Source of the DNA: DAIOFH01 sp036745875
Lineage (GTDB): Bacteria; Planctomycetota; SZUA-567
Direction: 5' to 3'
Assembly: GCA_036745875.1 (NCBI GenBank)
Contig: DAIOFH010000056.1
Location: 1-24,074, forward strand
Length of the DNA stretch: 24,074 bases
Each line of letters starts with the position of its first letter. The first letter of the stretch is position 1. Positions 8,678 through 15,875 of this stretch are shown here, in pieces. The translations under genes and the position numbers were made by a program. The notes below the pieces were generated by a model. That model was not told where the DNA came from. It saw only the letters and a list, made by a program, of their open reading frames with translations, and searched no databases.

Positions 8678-9496
8678 ATGGCCGAATCAAAATTCAATCT
8701 GGGAAAGTATAAATCGCCGCTCAGCGCCAAACCGGATTCCAACTTGCGCTCTCCCGCCACGCCGCCTGCTGCGGCGAGACCGGCGGCGAGTTCCAAGCCT
8801 TCCGATATCCGCATTTCCTGCCGGGCCACAAACCCCCTCTCACTTCAGGACGACGTCGGCAAGGTATTTCTGGACGAACAACAGGCCAAGGCTACCACCG
8901 CCACAAGGCTTTTCCGCAACGACGAAATTTTCAACGCCATCAGCAAGGTTGTCATGCCCGCCTTTTTCGAATCGAAACGCGGCAAGTTCGCCATGTGGTC
9001 CACCGGCTGCTCCAGCGGCGAAGAAGTCTATTCCATGGCAATGATCGCCTTGAACGAATTCCAGAAAGCCAAACGCAGTGCCATCATGGAAGCGTTCGGC
9101 ACCGACATCAACAGGAACCGCATCGCCGAAGCCAGGGCTGGCCGATACGGCAAGCCGTCCGAAAGCGCTTTTAGCGCCAATTACTGGCGTCTCCTGCAAA
9201 CCTACGCCCAAATCGGGAACCATAACGTCCAGATGGGCCCGCAATTGATGAACTCCTGCAGGTTCGCCCTCTTCGACATGCGCAACCGGCCGAAAAAACA
9301 TACCTTCTATTTCATTGTCTGCAACCACGTCCTGCAATACTATGATGCCGAAGGCCAGCGCCATATCCTTGCGAATCTCAAAGCGGTGTTGAATCCCGGC
9401 GGTTTCCTCTACCTTGAGGGAATCACCGATTCGGGACTGCAGGGATCGAACCTTGTTCGCGTCTCCGACATCCCCAACATGTACGCTGTGGGATAA
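8678..9496 (+). CDS. CheR-like SAM-dependent methyltransferase, divergent
   Basis: This 272-aa protein resembles the catalytic domain of CheR, which methylates chemoreceptor glutamates. Visible CheR landmarks are TATRLFRN at 74-81 (CheR T-x-FFR), WSTGCSSGEEVYSMAM from 107 (SAM-binding motif I), GTDINRNRIAEARAGRYG from 141, and PGGFLYLEG from 240. Two differences stand out. The N-terminal four-helix CheR domain is replaced by a Pro/Ala/Ser-rich tail (residues about 20-45). The conserved CRNV-x-x-YF motif reads CNHVLQYY (215-222), losing the Arg and Asn. No chemoreceptor or other che gene is in the window, so a chemotaxis role is doubtful. AAAAGGAT is the ribosome site. Two promoter candidates lie upstream. 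An enzyme acting on a different protein, or a SAM-binding regulator, is possible. Confidence 0.75.
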   Translation: MAESKFNLGKYKSPLSAKPDSNLRSPATPPAAARPAASSKPSDIRISCRATNPLSLQDDVGKVFLDEQQAKATTATRLFRNDEIFNAISKVVMPAFFESKRGKFAMWSTGCSSGEEVYSMAMIALNEFQKAKRSAIMEAFGTDINRNRIAEARAGRYGKPSESAFSANYWRLLQTYAQIGNHNVQMGPQLMNSCRFALFDMRNRPKKHTFYFIVCNHVLQYYDAEGQRHILANLKAVLNPGGFLYLEGITDSGLQGSNLVRVSDIPNMYAVG

Positions 9497-9497
9497 A

Positions 9498-9650
9498 CAA
9501 ATTGACAATTTGATAATTGGCAATTGACAATGACGGCATAATCACATTTATTTAATCGCTATGCGGAACCGCCGCGAAAGGGCGTGCGGGCATGGTTGCG
9601 TCTTCATTTTCCGGCATTGTCCATTATCAACTGACAATTATCAAATTAGA
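9498..9650. repeat. imperfect inverted repeat of a TTGACAATT-type intergenic element
   Basis: AATTTGATAATTGGCA (9507-9522) matches the reverse complement of 9632-9647 at 15 of 16 positions, and weaker similarity continues inward. The outer 12-mer CAAATTGACAAT (9498-9509) recurs exactly at 18545-18556, also in a spacer. The arms enclose about 110 nt between the CheR-like gene and the kinase. It could be an interspersed repeat or a small hairpin element; no transposase is present. Confidence 0.6.
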
Positions 9651-9663
9651 GACGGGAGAAATC

Positions 9664-11169
9664 ATGGCTGTTCTTGCCATAGATGCAGGCACGTCATCCT
9701 GCAAAGTGGGTGTGTTTTCCGTTGACGGCCTGCTTGCGACCGCCGGCCGCGAATATGCCATACTCACGCCCCGCCCCGGCCAGGCCGAACTCGATGTCCC
9801 GGACATTTGGCAAAAAATCAAGGATTCCGTCAAGGAAGCGGTGGCAGCAGCCGGTTCCAAGGCGGGAAGGATAGAGGCTATCAGTTTTTCCTCCATGGGC
9901 GAGACCATGGTTCCGGTAACCGCCGACAGGAAAATAATCGGCCCTTGCATCCTCTCCTACGACAACCGTGGTGCGGAGTATTCCGAAAAACTCCTAAAGG
10001 ACATCGGCCAGGAAGCGTTCCAGAAGATCAACCCCAACGCCATAGGTCCGTTTTTTTCCCTGTCGAAAATCCTTTGGGTCAGGGACAACCTTCCTGAAGT
10101 CCACAAACAGGCGGCAAAATATCTTCTGTTCGCCGATTTCATCGGCTTCATGCTTGGCGCGGAACCGTTTGCCGTCAATTCCCTCGCCAACCGCACCCTC
10201 CTGTTCGACCTGCGAAAGAACGACTGGTCGGACCGCCTCCTCGACTGGGCCGGTTTTGAGCGTGAAAAGCTGGGAAAGATAGTCAAAGGCGGCACACTCG
10301 TCGGCACACTCGACAAAACTGTCGGCACGGAACTCGGCCTGAGCGGAGAAGTGCTGCTGGTCGCGGGTGGCCATGACCAGTGCTGCAATTCGCTGGGCTG
10401 CGGCTGCACCAAACCGGGGATGGCAGTCGCCGGCCTCGGCACCTACGAGACTTATTGCCCGACGATGTCGATGCCCGCCGATCTCGACCTATATCTTGCC
10501 GAAGTCCACAACCTCGAGCACCATGTCCTGGACAACCTCTACGCGTCCTTCCTCTACAATCACTCCGGGCTTTTGCTGAACTGGTTCCGTGGCGCTTTCG
10601 CGCCCGAACTGCAGAAAAGGGACGGCAAAAACGTCTACGACCTCCTGAACGAGGAGATGCCCAAGGACCCGACAAACATCCTCTTCCTGCCCCACAACGA
10701 GCCGCTGCAATGGCCGTTATACGACGACAAGACCTCGGGCGTTTTCGTCGGCCTCAAGACCAACACAACCAGGGGCGACATGTTCCGCGCCGTCCTCGAA
10801 GGCGTGACCTATTATTTTGTCGACGCCATGTCCAGCCTCGAACGCATGGGCCTCAAGCCGGAGTTGTTCATAGCCAGCGGCGGCGGTTCCAGGTCAGACC
10901 CGTTTCTGCAGATCAAGGCGGACATCCTTGGCGTGCCGTTCCAGCGCCTCGAATCCGGCGAAGGCAGCCTGACCGGTGCGGCCACCCTCGCGGGCCTTGC
11001 CACCGGCATGTTCGAGAATCCGGACGATGCGAAACAGGCGCTTGTCAAGCTTGGCCGAGTCTTTTCCCCCAACCCGGACGGTCAGGCCCGCTATGCGGAG
11101 ATGGCTGCGCTGTACAAGCAGATGGACGCGGAACTCAGGCCACTGCAGTTGAAATTGGCGGAAAGATAG
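9664..11169 (+). CDS. FGGY-family carbohydrate kinase
   Basis: This 501-aa cytosolic kinase transfers ATP phosphate to a sugar or polyol. The phosphate-1 loop DAGTSSCK lies at 7-14 and the catalytic-base region GGHDQC at 235-240 (Asp238). The C-terminal adenosine motif GGGSRSD lies near 406-412, followed by a SLTGAATLAGLATG helix. Length fits xylulokinase/fuculokinase-like members (about 500 aa). The substrate cannot be read from sequence. I chose the ATG at 9664 because GGGAGAA precedes it; an in-frame ATG at 9592 would add 24 residues encoded by the intergenic repeat. The gene converges on galM with 30 nt between stops. A mutarotase next door is compatible with sugar use but is on the other strand. 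Confidence 0.92.
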   Translation: MAVLAIDAGTSSCKVGVFSVDGLLATAGREYAILTPRPGQAELDVPDIWQKIKDSVKEAVAAAGSKAGRIEAISFSSMGETMVPVTADRKIIGPCILSYDNRGAEYSEKLLKDIGQEAFQKINPNAIGPFFSLSKILWVRDNLPEVHKQAAKYLLFADFIGFMLGAEPFAVNSLANRTLLFDLRKNDWSDRLLDWAGFEREKLGKIVKGGTLVGTLDKTVGTELGLSGEVLLVAGGHDQCCNSLGCGCTKPGMAVAGLGTYETYCPTMSMPADLDLYLAEVHNLEHHVLDNLYASFLYNHSGLLLNWFRGAFAPELQKRDGKNVYDLLNEEMPKDPTNILFLPHNEPLQWPLYDDKTSGVFVGLKTNTTRGDMFRAVLEGVTYYFVDAMSSLERMGLKPELFIASGGGSRSDPFLQIKADILGVPFQRLESGEGSLTGAATLAGLATGMFENPDDAKQALVKLGRVFSPNPDGQARYAEMAALYKQMDAELRPLQLKLAER

Positions 11170-11199
11170 GTCCGCACCCGCTCCGGCAATGGGTATTCT

Positions 11200-12225
11200 T
11201 TACCTTCTGCCGAACCGGTACACCGTGGTCTGGCGGTATGTCTCTCCCGGCCGGAGGACGGTCGAGGCGAAATTCGGATGGTTGATAGCGTCCGGGTGTT
11301 TCTGCGCTTCAAGGCAAAAGGCATGACGGTGCTTGAACACCCTGCCGCCGCTCCCCACTTCGGTCCCATCCATGAAATTCCCTATGTAAAGCTGCGTGCA
11401 CGGTTCTGTCGTGGCCATGGACATGGTCCTGCCGCTGTCCGGGTCATATACATCCACAAGGCATTGATCCGCACCCGGCACACTTCCGGCAAAGATGAAA
11501 TTATGGTCATAGCCCGTCGGAATGCCCGCCAAATCGCGGCCAATCGGCTTTTGCTTCGTGAAATCGAAGGGAGTGCCCTTCACCGGCACGATCTCACCGG
11601 TGGGAATGCACGACGCATCGACGGCAGTATAGCTTTCCGCCTGGATGCGCACCTCATGCCTGAGAATATCCGACACGCAACCATTGAGATTGAAAAAGGT
11701 GTGGTTGGTGAGGTTGATGATGGTTGGTTTGTCTGTCTCCGCTTCGTAATCGATCCTGAAGTCATTGGCGGCAATTGAATACCACACAGTCACCTTGAGA
11801 TTACCTGGATAGCCTTCCTCGCCGTCGGGGGAAAGGTAGTCGAGGCGCAGAATCCCCCCTTCCTGGCTGACTTTCCATAATTTGGTATTGAAGCCGCCAG
11901 GGCCTCCGTGCAGGTGGTTGCCGTCGGGGCCGACGGGCAACTGGTAACCAACGCCGTCCAGCGTGAAGCGTCCCGCCTTGATCCTGTTGGCGATCCGCCC
12001 GATCAGCGCACCGTAAAAGTTCGGTTTGGCGAGATACCCTTCGAGCGTATCAAAGCCAAGCCCGATCTCCCCCGGCCTGCCGTCGCGGTCGGGAGTCTGC
12101 AGAGACTGGACGATGCCGCCGTAGTCAAGTATATGCGCCGTGACACCATTGTTGTTGTCGAGAGTGAACTTGGTGACTTCGCGGCCATCCGGCAATTTGC
12201 CGAATTTTTCGTTAACGATATCCAT
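11200..12225 (-). CDS. galM: aldose 1-epimerase (galactose mutarotase)
   Basis: This 341-aa enzyme interconverts alpha and beta anomers of aldoses, feeding the Leloir pathway or other sugar kinases. Family motifs are GRIANRI at 76-82, HLHGGPGG from 104 (His106), NHTFFNLNG from 174 (the general-acid His175), GYDHNF from 238 (Asp240), and CLEAQKHPDAINHPNF from 304 (the catalytic base Glu306). All expected catalytic residues are present. I chose the ATG at 12225 because AGGAG sits 7 nt upstream; the open frame extends 41 codons further without support. No signal peptide is visible, so it should be cytosolic. The next gene upstream on the same strand ends 97 nt away. Confidence 0.95.
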   Translation of the reverse strand: MDIVNEKFGKLPDGREVTKFTLDNNNGVTAHILDYGGIVQSLQTPDRDGRPGEIGLGFDTLEGYLAKPNFYGALIGRIANRIKAGRFTLDGVGYQLPVGPDGNHLHGGPGGFNTKLWKVSQEGGILRLDYLSPDGEEGYPGNLKVTVWYSIAANDFRIDYEAETDKPTIINLTNHTFFNLNGCVSDILRHEVRIQAESYTAVDASCIPTGEIVPVKGTPFDFTKQKPIGRDLAGIPTGYDHNFIFAGSVPGADQCLVDVYDPDSGRTMSMATTEPCTQLYIGNFMDGTEVGSGGRVFKHRHAFCLEAQKHPDAINHPNFASTVLRPGETYRQTTVYRFGRR

Positions 12226-12322
12226 TTGCGCTCCTATGAAAGATTTCAGCCCCGGGTCATGATGCGCCAGCGAGCGACGTTGAAAAATCACGGCGCTTTC
12301 GGTGAGACCATGTTGCTTTCTT

Positions 12323-12901
12323 TCAGCGTGCCCCGGTTCCGGCGGCAATAGTGCCGATTACGCCGGCTCCTATGAGCACAAGCATCGAAATGACGAACGC
12401 GATAACGAAGAACCACAGGCAGGCGCGGGCATAATTGCGGCGGTTCCTGTTGATGCCATCGGAAAACGCCCATACCAGAACGACAAAGAAACCGACAATC
12501 GGAATGGCGGTGACGATCAGGGTCCACATAAATCCCCAGGTGGTCAGCGGCGCGAAATTGGGCGGCAGCTGTTGATAGCCGTAGTGCGGCTGGCCATAGG
12601 TTTGGGAATACGGCGGCGCCGGCGGAGGAGCTGGAGGCGGCGCTTGGTAGGAGGTTTGATATGGAGTTTGTCGCGCCCCAGCGGGACGGGAAGCCTGTTG
12701 CGGCTGTTGTTCCCTGGACGGGAACGGCGGAGGAACGGCGGAGGCGGCATTTGTTTGCGGTGGCAGTGGCGGAGGGACGGCGACCGGTCCCTGCTGCTGT
12801 ACAGGCGTTGGCGCGATTGGTTCGCCAGTTAGGTTTGCGCCGCAGTTATCGCAGGCGGTCTGGTCGTTTTGGTTTTCCTTACCGCAATTTTCACAGAGCA
12901 T
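12323..12901 (-). CDS. zinc-ribbon, proline-rich membrane protein
   Basis: This 192-aa protein starts with a zinc ribbon made of two CxxC pairs (Cys3, 6, 17 and 20). A Pro/Gln/Tyr-rich linker (about 30-118, with PPPAPPPAPP) follows, then two hydrophobic segments at about 124-146 and 160-188 with a basic NRNRR loop between them. The arrangement is common in proteins annotated as zinc-ribbon with DUF4190/DUF4870-like membrane domains, whose role is unknown. The ribbon probably faces the cytosol. AAGGAG lies 6 nt before the ATG. A tandem 11-nt repeat (12721-12742) encodes part of the linker. No functional link to neighbours is evident. Confidence 0.85.
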   Translation of the reverse strand: MLCENCGKENQNDQTACDNCGANLTGEPIAPTPVQQQGPVAVPPPLPPQTNAASAVPPPFPSREQQPQQASRPAGARQTPYQTSYQAPPPAPPPAPPYSQTYGQPHYGYQQLPPNFAPLTTWGFMWTLIVTAIPIVGFFVVLVWAFSDGINRNRRNYARACLWFFVIAFVISMLVLIGAGVIGTIAAGTGAR

Positions 12902-12978
12902 GACATTCTCCTTGTGTCGGCAAATTGCGTTTGATCCCCTCGCTATGTATTTTCCGGCATGGATAGGGACAAGAGTAT

Positions 12979-13006
12979 TTTATAACGTTACCATTGCTCA
13001 ATGCAA
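12979..13006 (-). promoter_or_regulatory. candidate promoter for the zinc-ribbon gene
   Basis: On the minus strand TTGCAT (13006-13001), a 16-nt spacer and TATAAA (12984-12979) precede the ATG at 12901 by 77 nt. The -35 is imperfect, so this is tentative. Confidence 0.35.
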
Positions 13007-13074
13007 ATACAATATGGCTTCTACGGCGCGACTGTACGGCGCGGAAACATGGAAAACTCTTCCGCGGTTCTCCT

Positions 13075-13527
13075 TCACGACCTCTTTTTTTCCCGGTTTA
13101 CCAAATGCAACCGTATCTTATCGTATGCCCAGTTGAAAACTATCGTATAAGGGAAAAAGTAGATCAGCATCCCTGCTTCCAAGAGAAACGCATGGACCAA
13201 GCCCATATTGAAAACAAGCGAAATGGCAGGAACGGTCAGCGCAATCAGCCCCACCTCGAAACAGGCTCCGTGGAGAAGCCGTACCCAAAAACTTCTGGCG
13301 AATCCGATCCGAGTTTGCAGCTTGTCGAACAAAAGATTGAAAAGGTAGTTCCATGCCATGGCAATGATCGCCACTATGGTCGCCAGTATGCTTGACTCGC
13401 CGACTGGTTTCCCTGATATCAGCGAGACAATAGGCGTACTGGTCAGGATGCCCACCACCTCATACGATATGGCGTGAAATGACCTCTCCAGCGGGCTGCG
13501 ACAACGCAGGTGTTCGATAAATTCCAT
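13075..13527 (-). CDS. PACE-family (AceI-like) efflux protein
   Basis: This 150-aa inner-membrane protein belongs to the proteobacterial antimicrobial compound efflux family: two bacterial transmembrane pair (BTP) domains and four membrane helices. The first domain has FHAISYE (17-23), nearly the AceI sequence around its essential membrane glutamate, so Glu23 is the likely proton-coupling residue. The first domain ends with MAWNYLFNLLFDK. The second repeats the pattern with LHGACFE (85-91) and FNWAYDK. Substrates in the family include chlorhexidine and short diamines; which applies here is unknown. I chose the ATG at 13527 because it gives the normal family length. An in-frame ATG at 13569 would add 14 residues, and a GGGAG lies rather far (11 nt) from the chosen start. 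Confidence 0.9.
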   Translation of the reverse strand: MEFIEHLRCRSPLERSFHAISYEVVGILTSTPIVSLISGKPVGESSILATIVAIIAMAWNYLFNLLFDKLQTRIGFARSFWVRLLHGACFEVGLIALTVPAISLVFNMGLVHAFLLEAGMLIYFFPYTIVFNWAYDKIRLHLVNREKKRS

Positions 13528-13631
13528 TATGCCACTTGCTCCCAGTTCCCGTTTTTTCCAATACCGCATCACCGAGAACCGCCGTCATGTCAGGCTCTAA
13601 AGCATTTAAAGAAACCCGCAATTAATGGGAA

Positions 13632-13659
13632 ACATAAAAAGCCCACCATACGGTGGGCT
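13632..13659 (-). terminator. Rho-independent terminator of the 6S RNA gene
   Basis: Read on the minus strand, an 8-bp stem AGCCCACC/GGTGGGCT (13659-13640) with a 4-nt loop is followed by TTTTTATGTTT. It ends the 6S transcript and insulates the PACE gene about 100 nt downstream. Confidence 0.85.
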
Positions 13660-13671
13660 GTGGTTTACGAA

Positions 13672-13853
13672 GAGACCTCCATCGCAATGCCGCCAGGAAG
13701 ACCTGATTCTGAACCCGTAGGTTCAGGTGGGAACCTCACCACTGTTTTGGTGTACTTCGTGAGAAGTTAACCTCGACCAGTGGGTATTTTGGCCCCCTCG
13801 CTAAATTGAGTCGGTTCGAGAATAATCTCCTTTGCGAACATGACAGAGGTCAA
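13672..13853 (-). ncRNA. ssrS: 6S RNA
   Basis: This roughly 182-nt RNA mimics an open promoter and binds sigma70-RNA polymerase in stationary phase. Evidence seen here: (1) the 5' end GACCUCUGUC pairs with GAUGGAGGUC at the 3' end (13842-13851 with 13674-13683), a 10-bp closing stem; (2) AUGUUCGCAAAGG after the 5' stem matches the E. coli 6S segment AUGUUCGCAAGCG; (3) CACCUGAACC with GGGUUCAG forms the 7-bp 3'-side hairpin found in E. coli as CCUUGAACC/GGGUUCAAGG; (4) CCUGGCGGCAU near the 3' end matches E. coli CUGCGGCGGCAU. An apical hairpin CUCAC/GUGAG is also present. The length matches E. coli 6S (about 184 nt). A consensus promoter and a terminator flank it. The E. coli 3' neighbour (5-formyl-THF cyclo-ligase) is not here. 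The exact ends are inferred. Confidence 0.85.
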
Positions 13854-13859
13854 TGTTTA

Positions 13860-13887
13860 TTAATATCATATTACATTAGAATGTCAA
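13860..13887 (-). promoter_or_regulatory. promoter of the 6S RNA gene
   Basis: On the minus strand a perfect TTGACA (13887-13882), a 16-nt spacer and TATTAA (13865-13860) place the start near 13853, right at the closing stem of the RNA. The surrounding 13888-14016 spacer is AT-rich and holds no gene. Confidence 0.65.
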
Positions 13888-14016
13888 GTGATAATTTAAA
13901 AAAATCTGTTTTTTTGCCCGAAAAATGGCGTTTTTTTACAAATTCACGCTTTCGACCGACTTATACCGAATTCTCACGTAGTTACTTCTTCGGCTTTTCC
14001 GGAAGACATCCGGGAT

Positions 14017-14538
14017 CTATTTGTCCGTCTCTTTATCAAGCGACTCCAGTTCGTGAAGAATAACCTGGAGATCCCGATCGGCGGCAACATGAAAGTGGCA
14101 TGCGTCCTTATATAACGGCCCCCGCTCACGCAGCACTTCCCCTATTTCTTCCAACACACTTTTACCTGTCAGGCTTGGACGCTGGGCATTCTCGGGATTT
14201 TTCGACAATCTTTCCGCCAATATTTCACACGGCGCATGCAGGTAAACAACCGACCCCGATTGCCTCATAAACTCCCTGTTCGCGGCGGCCAGCACTATCC
14301 CGCCGCCGGTGGCGATAACCCGTCCCGGACGCGCGACCTCCCGCAGGACCTCGCTCTCCCGCCGGCGAAAGCCGTCCCAGCCTTCGCGTTCGACAATATC
14401 CGCGACCGTCCGGCCGGTTTGTTCGGCAAGATAAAGGTCGGTATCGCAATATTCCAGCCCGAGCCGCTTCGCCAACAGCTTGCCGACGGTGGTTTTTCCG
14501 CAAGCCCTCGGCCCGACCAAAAAAATCATTTCACGCAT
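14017..14538 (-). CDS. aroL: shikimate kinase, AroL type
   Basis: This 173-aa enzyme phosphorylates shikimate with ATP in the chorismate pathway. The Walker A loop GPRACGKT (9-16) has the AroL-style GPRxCGKT form. CDTD (Asp32/Asp34) and the Arg cluster of GFRRRE (57-61) bind shikimate and Mg2+. ATGGG (76-80) is the shikimate-binding glycine motif, and QRPSLTGK (119-126) is the lid with its catalytic Arg. Length and motif wording are close to E. coli AroL (174 aa), closer than to AroK. The ATG at 14538 follows AGGAAAG; the longer open frame starts at a TTG without a ribosome site. It is divergent from aroE across 87 nt, so two steps of one pathway share a regulatory spacer. No TyrR box is evident. 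Confidence 0.93.
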   Translation of the reverse strand: MREMIFLVGPRACGKTTVGKLLAKRLGLEYCDTDLYLAEQTGRTVADIVEREGWDGFRRRESEVLREVARPGRVIATGGGIVLAAANREFMRQSGSVVYLHAPCEILAERLSKNPENAQRPSLTGKSVLEEIGEVLRERGPLYKDACHFHVAADRDLQVILHELESLDKETDK

Positions 14539-14625
14539 TTTGCTTTCCTGAGTGCGGTAAATATGCAATATTTAACAGGCATCTCTTTTCATCATTCTCT
14601 ATATACTATATAAAGGAACCATCCA

Positions 14626-15471
14626 GTGACAGAATATATTTCGCCAAAACTCTACGGCGTCATCGGAAAGCCTGTTCTCCATAGCCTCAGTCCCGCCCTG
14701 CACACAACGGCGTTTCGCCACCACAACATTCCCGGCATCCTCATGCCCTGGCAGCTGGAGGCTGAAGAACTTGGGAGTTTTGTCCGGGCGATGCAGCTTC
14801 TGGATATTCAAGGTTCCTGCATAACCATTCCCCACAAGGAAGACATCATTCCTTTTCTCGACGGCATTACGGAGAGGGCGAATAAGGTCGGCGCCGTCAA
14901 TACTATTTATCGCCGCGACGGAAAATTGCTTGGCGAAAACACCGATGTTCCCGGCTTCCTCGCGCCCCTCGCCGCCAATCCGCCGCATCCGGAGTCGCGC
15001 ACGCTCATACTTGGGTCGGGCGGTGCTGCAAGGTCGGTGATTGTCGGCCTGCAGGAATCGGGGCTGAAGGATCTTTCCATCACCAATATCAATCCGCCGT
15101 CAGCACGGCGGCTGGCGGCGGAGTTTAATTTGAAGCTTGTCCCGTGGGCGGACCGGCTTTCAGTGGGCGCGGACTTCGTCATCAATACGACGCCCCAGGG
15201 AATGAAAGGCAAATACGAAAACGACAACCCTTTCCCCTCTTCCGGGTTTGCCGGAAGAAAAGGCATTGCCTACGACCTGATTTACATCCCCTTCGAAACG
15301 CTTTTCCTGCGCGAAGCCGAAGAGGCCGGCTGGACAGCCATCGGCGGACTCGACATGTTCCTGTCCCAGGCGGACCACCAGTTTGTCCTCTGGACAGGGA
15401 AACACATTCCCGACGTCGCCAACCAATTGGTCGTCGACATATTGAAGAAACGCGCGGGGGAGAATTCCTGA
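14626..15471 (+). CDS. aroE: shikimate 5-dehydrogenase
   Basis: This 281-aa NADPH enzyme reduces 3-dehydroshikimate to shikimate, the step before the divergently encoded kinase. Motifs are SLSPALH at 20-26 (substrate serines), TIPHKE with the catalytic Lys71, GAVNTI at 89-94, NTD with the catalytic Asp107, GSGGAARS at 130-137 (nucleotide loop), and GGLDMFLSQA with Gln248. All expected residues are there and the length is typical. The start is a GTG at 14626 preceded by AAAGGA at 8 nt spacing; no better ATG exists. The 3' end is followed by a large hairpin repeat (15497-15571) that may limit transcription readthrough. Confidence 0.95.
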   Translation: MTEYISPKLYGVIGKPVLHSLSPALHTTAFRHHNIPGILMPWQLEAEELGSFVRAMQLLDIQGSCITIPHKEDIIPFLDGITERANKVGAVNTIYRRDGKLLGENTDVPGFLAPLAANPPHPESRTLILGSGGAARSVIVGLQESGLKDLSITNINPPSARRLAAEFNLKLVPWADRLSVGADFVINTTPQGMKGKYENDNPFPSSGFAGRKGIAYDLIYIPFETLFLREAEEAGWTAIGGLDMFLSQADHQFVLWTGKHIPDVANQLVVDILKKRAGENS

Positions 15472-15496
15472 AAATACAATAGGCGTGCGTATTGCT

Positions 15497-15571
15497 AACC
15501 GCAGCAAACACGGAGGACACAGAGATTCTTGAAATATTTCAATCCCTGTGTCCCCTGTGTTTGCTGCGGTT
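15497..15571. repeat. 31-bp inverted repeat forming a long hairpin
   Basis: The left arm 15497-15527 and right arm 15541-15571 match as reverse complements at 28 of 31 positions, and the first 15 are perfect. The 13-nt centre contains its own palindrome GAAATATTTC (15531-15540). The right arm runs into the stop codon of the antitoxin gene. There is no U-tract, so it is not a classic terminator. It looks like a REP/MITE-type interspersed element rich in ACACAG/ACACGG words. Confidence 0.9.
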
Positions 15572-15875
15572 ATGCTTTACATGCGCGTCTTCTGGAACTG
15601 CCCTTGATCCGCAGTGAAACGCCAAGCGCCCGCGAAATCTTCATGATAGTCTCGAACGGCGGCTTTGCGCCGGGGGCAAGCATCTTAATGAGGCTTTTGC
15701 GGTCCACGCCCGTGGCTTTGACCAGTTTTTCCATGCCATGCGCTTCCGCCACATCGGCTAACGCGGCAAGGAAAGCGTCGTGGTCGCCGTCTTCCAGGCC
15801 GGCTGCGAGATATTCCGCAACCACTTCACCATAATCGAGCTGTTCCACAGCATCCAACGTGCAGGTTTTACCCAA
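15570..15875 (-). CDS. HigA/HI1420-type addiction-module antitoxin, no toxin found
   Basis: This is a 101-aa helix-turn-helix protein of the 'downstream HI1420' antidote family. The N-terminal EVVAEYLAAGLEDGDHDAFLAALADVAEAHGM and the HTH GMEKLVKATGVDRKSLIKML, then FETIMKISRALGVSL, follow the family pattern throughout. The open frame reaches to 16037, but the first 54 codons do not resemble the family. A TTG at 15875 has an excellent AAGGAG 8 nt upstream and gives the normal length, so I chose it. In typical modules a RelE-like toxin gene lies immediately upstream; I read all three frames of 15876-16080 and see no toxin tail. It may be a solitary regulator or a module remnant. It lies about 205 nt after hisC. 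Confidence 0.8.
   Translation of the reverse strand: MGKTCTLDAVEQLDYGEVVAEYLAAGLEDGDHDAFLAALADVAEAHGMEKLVKATGVDRKSLIKMLAPGAKPPFETIMKISRALGVSLRIKGSSRRRACKA

Noticed and set aside
8840..9523. 227-codon minus-strand open frame
   Set aside because: It is antisense to the CheR-like gene, with no motif or ribosome site.
12721..12742. tandem 11-nt direct repeat as a regulatory or mobile signal
   Set aside because: It lies inside the zinc-ribbon gene and simply encodes part of a proline-rich linker.
13510..14063. short plus-strand open frames over the 13.5-14.0 kb spacer
   Set aside because: They lack ribosome sites and domain patterns; the region is explained by the 6S RNA gene on the opposite strand.
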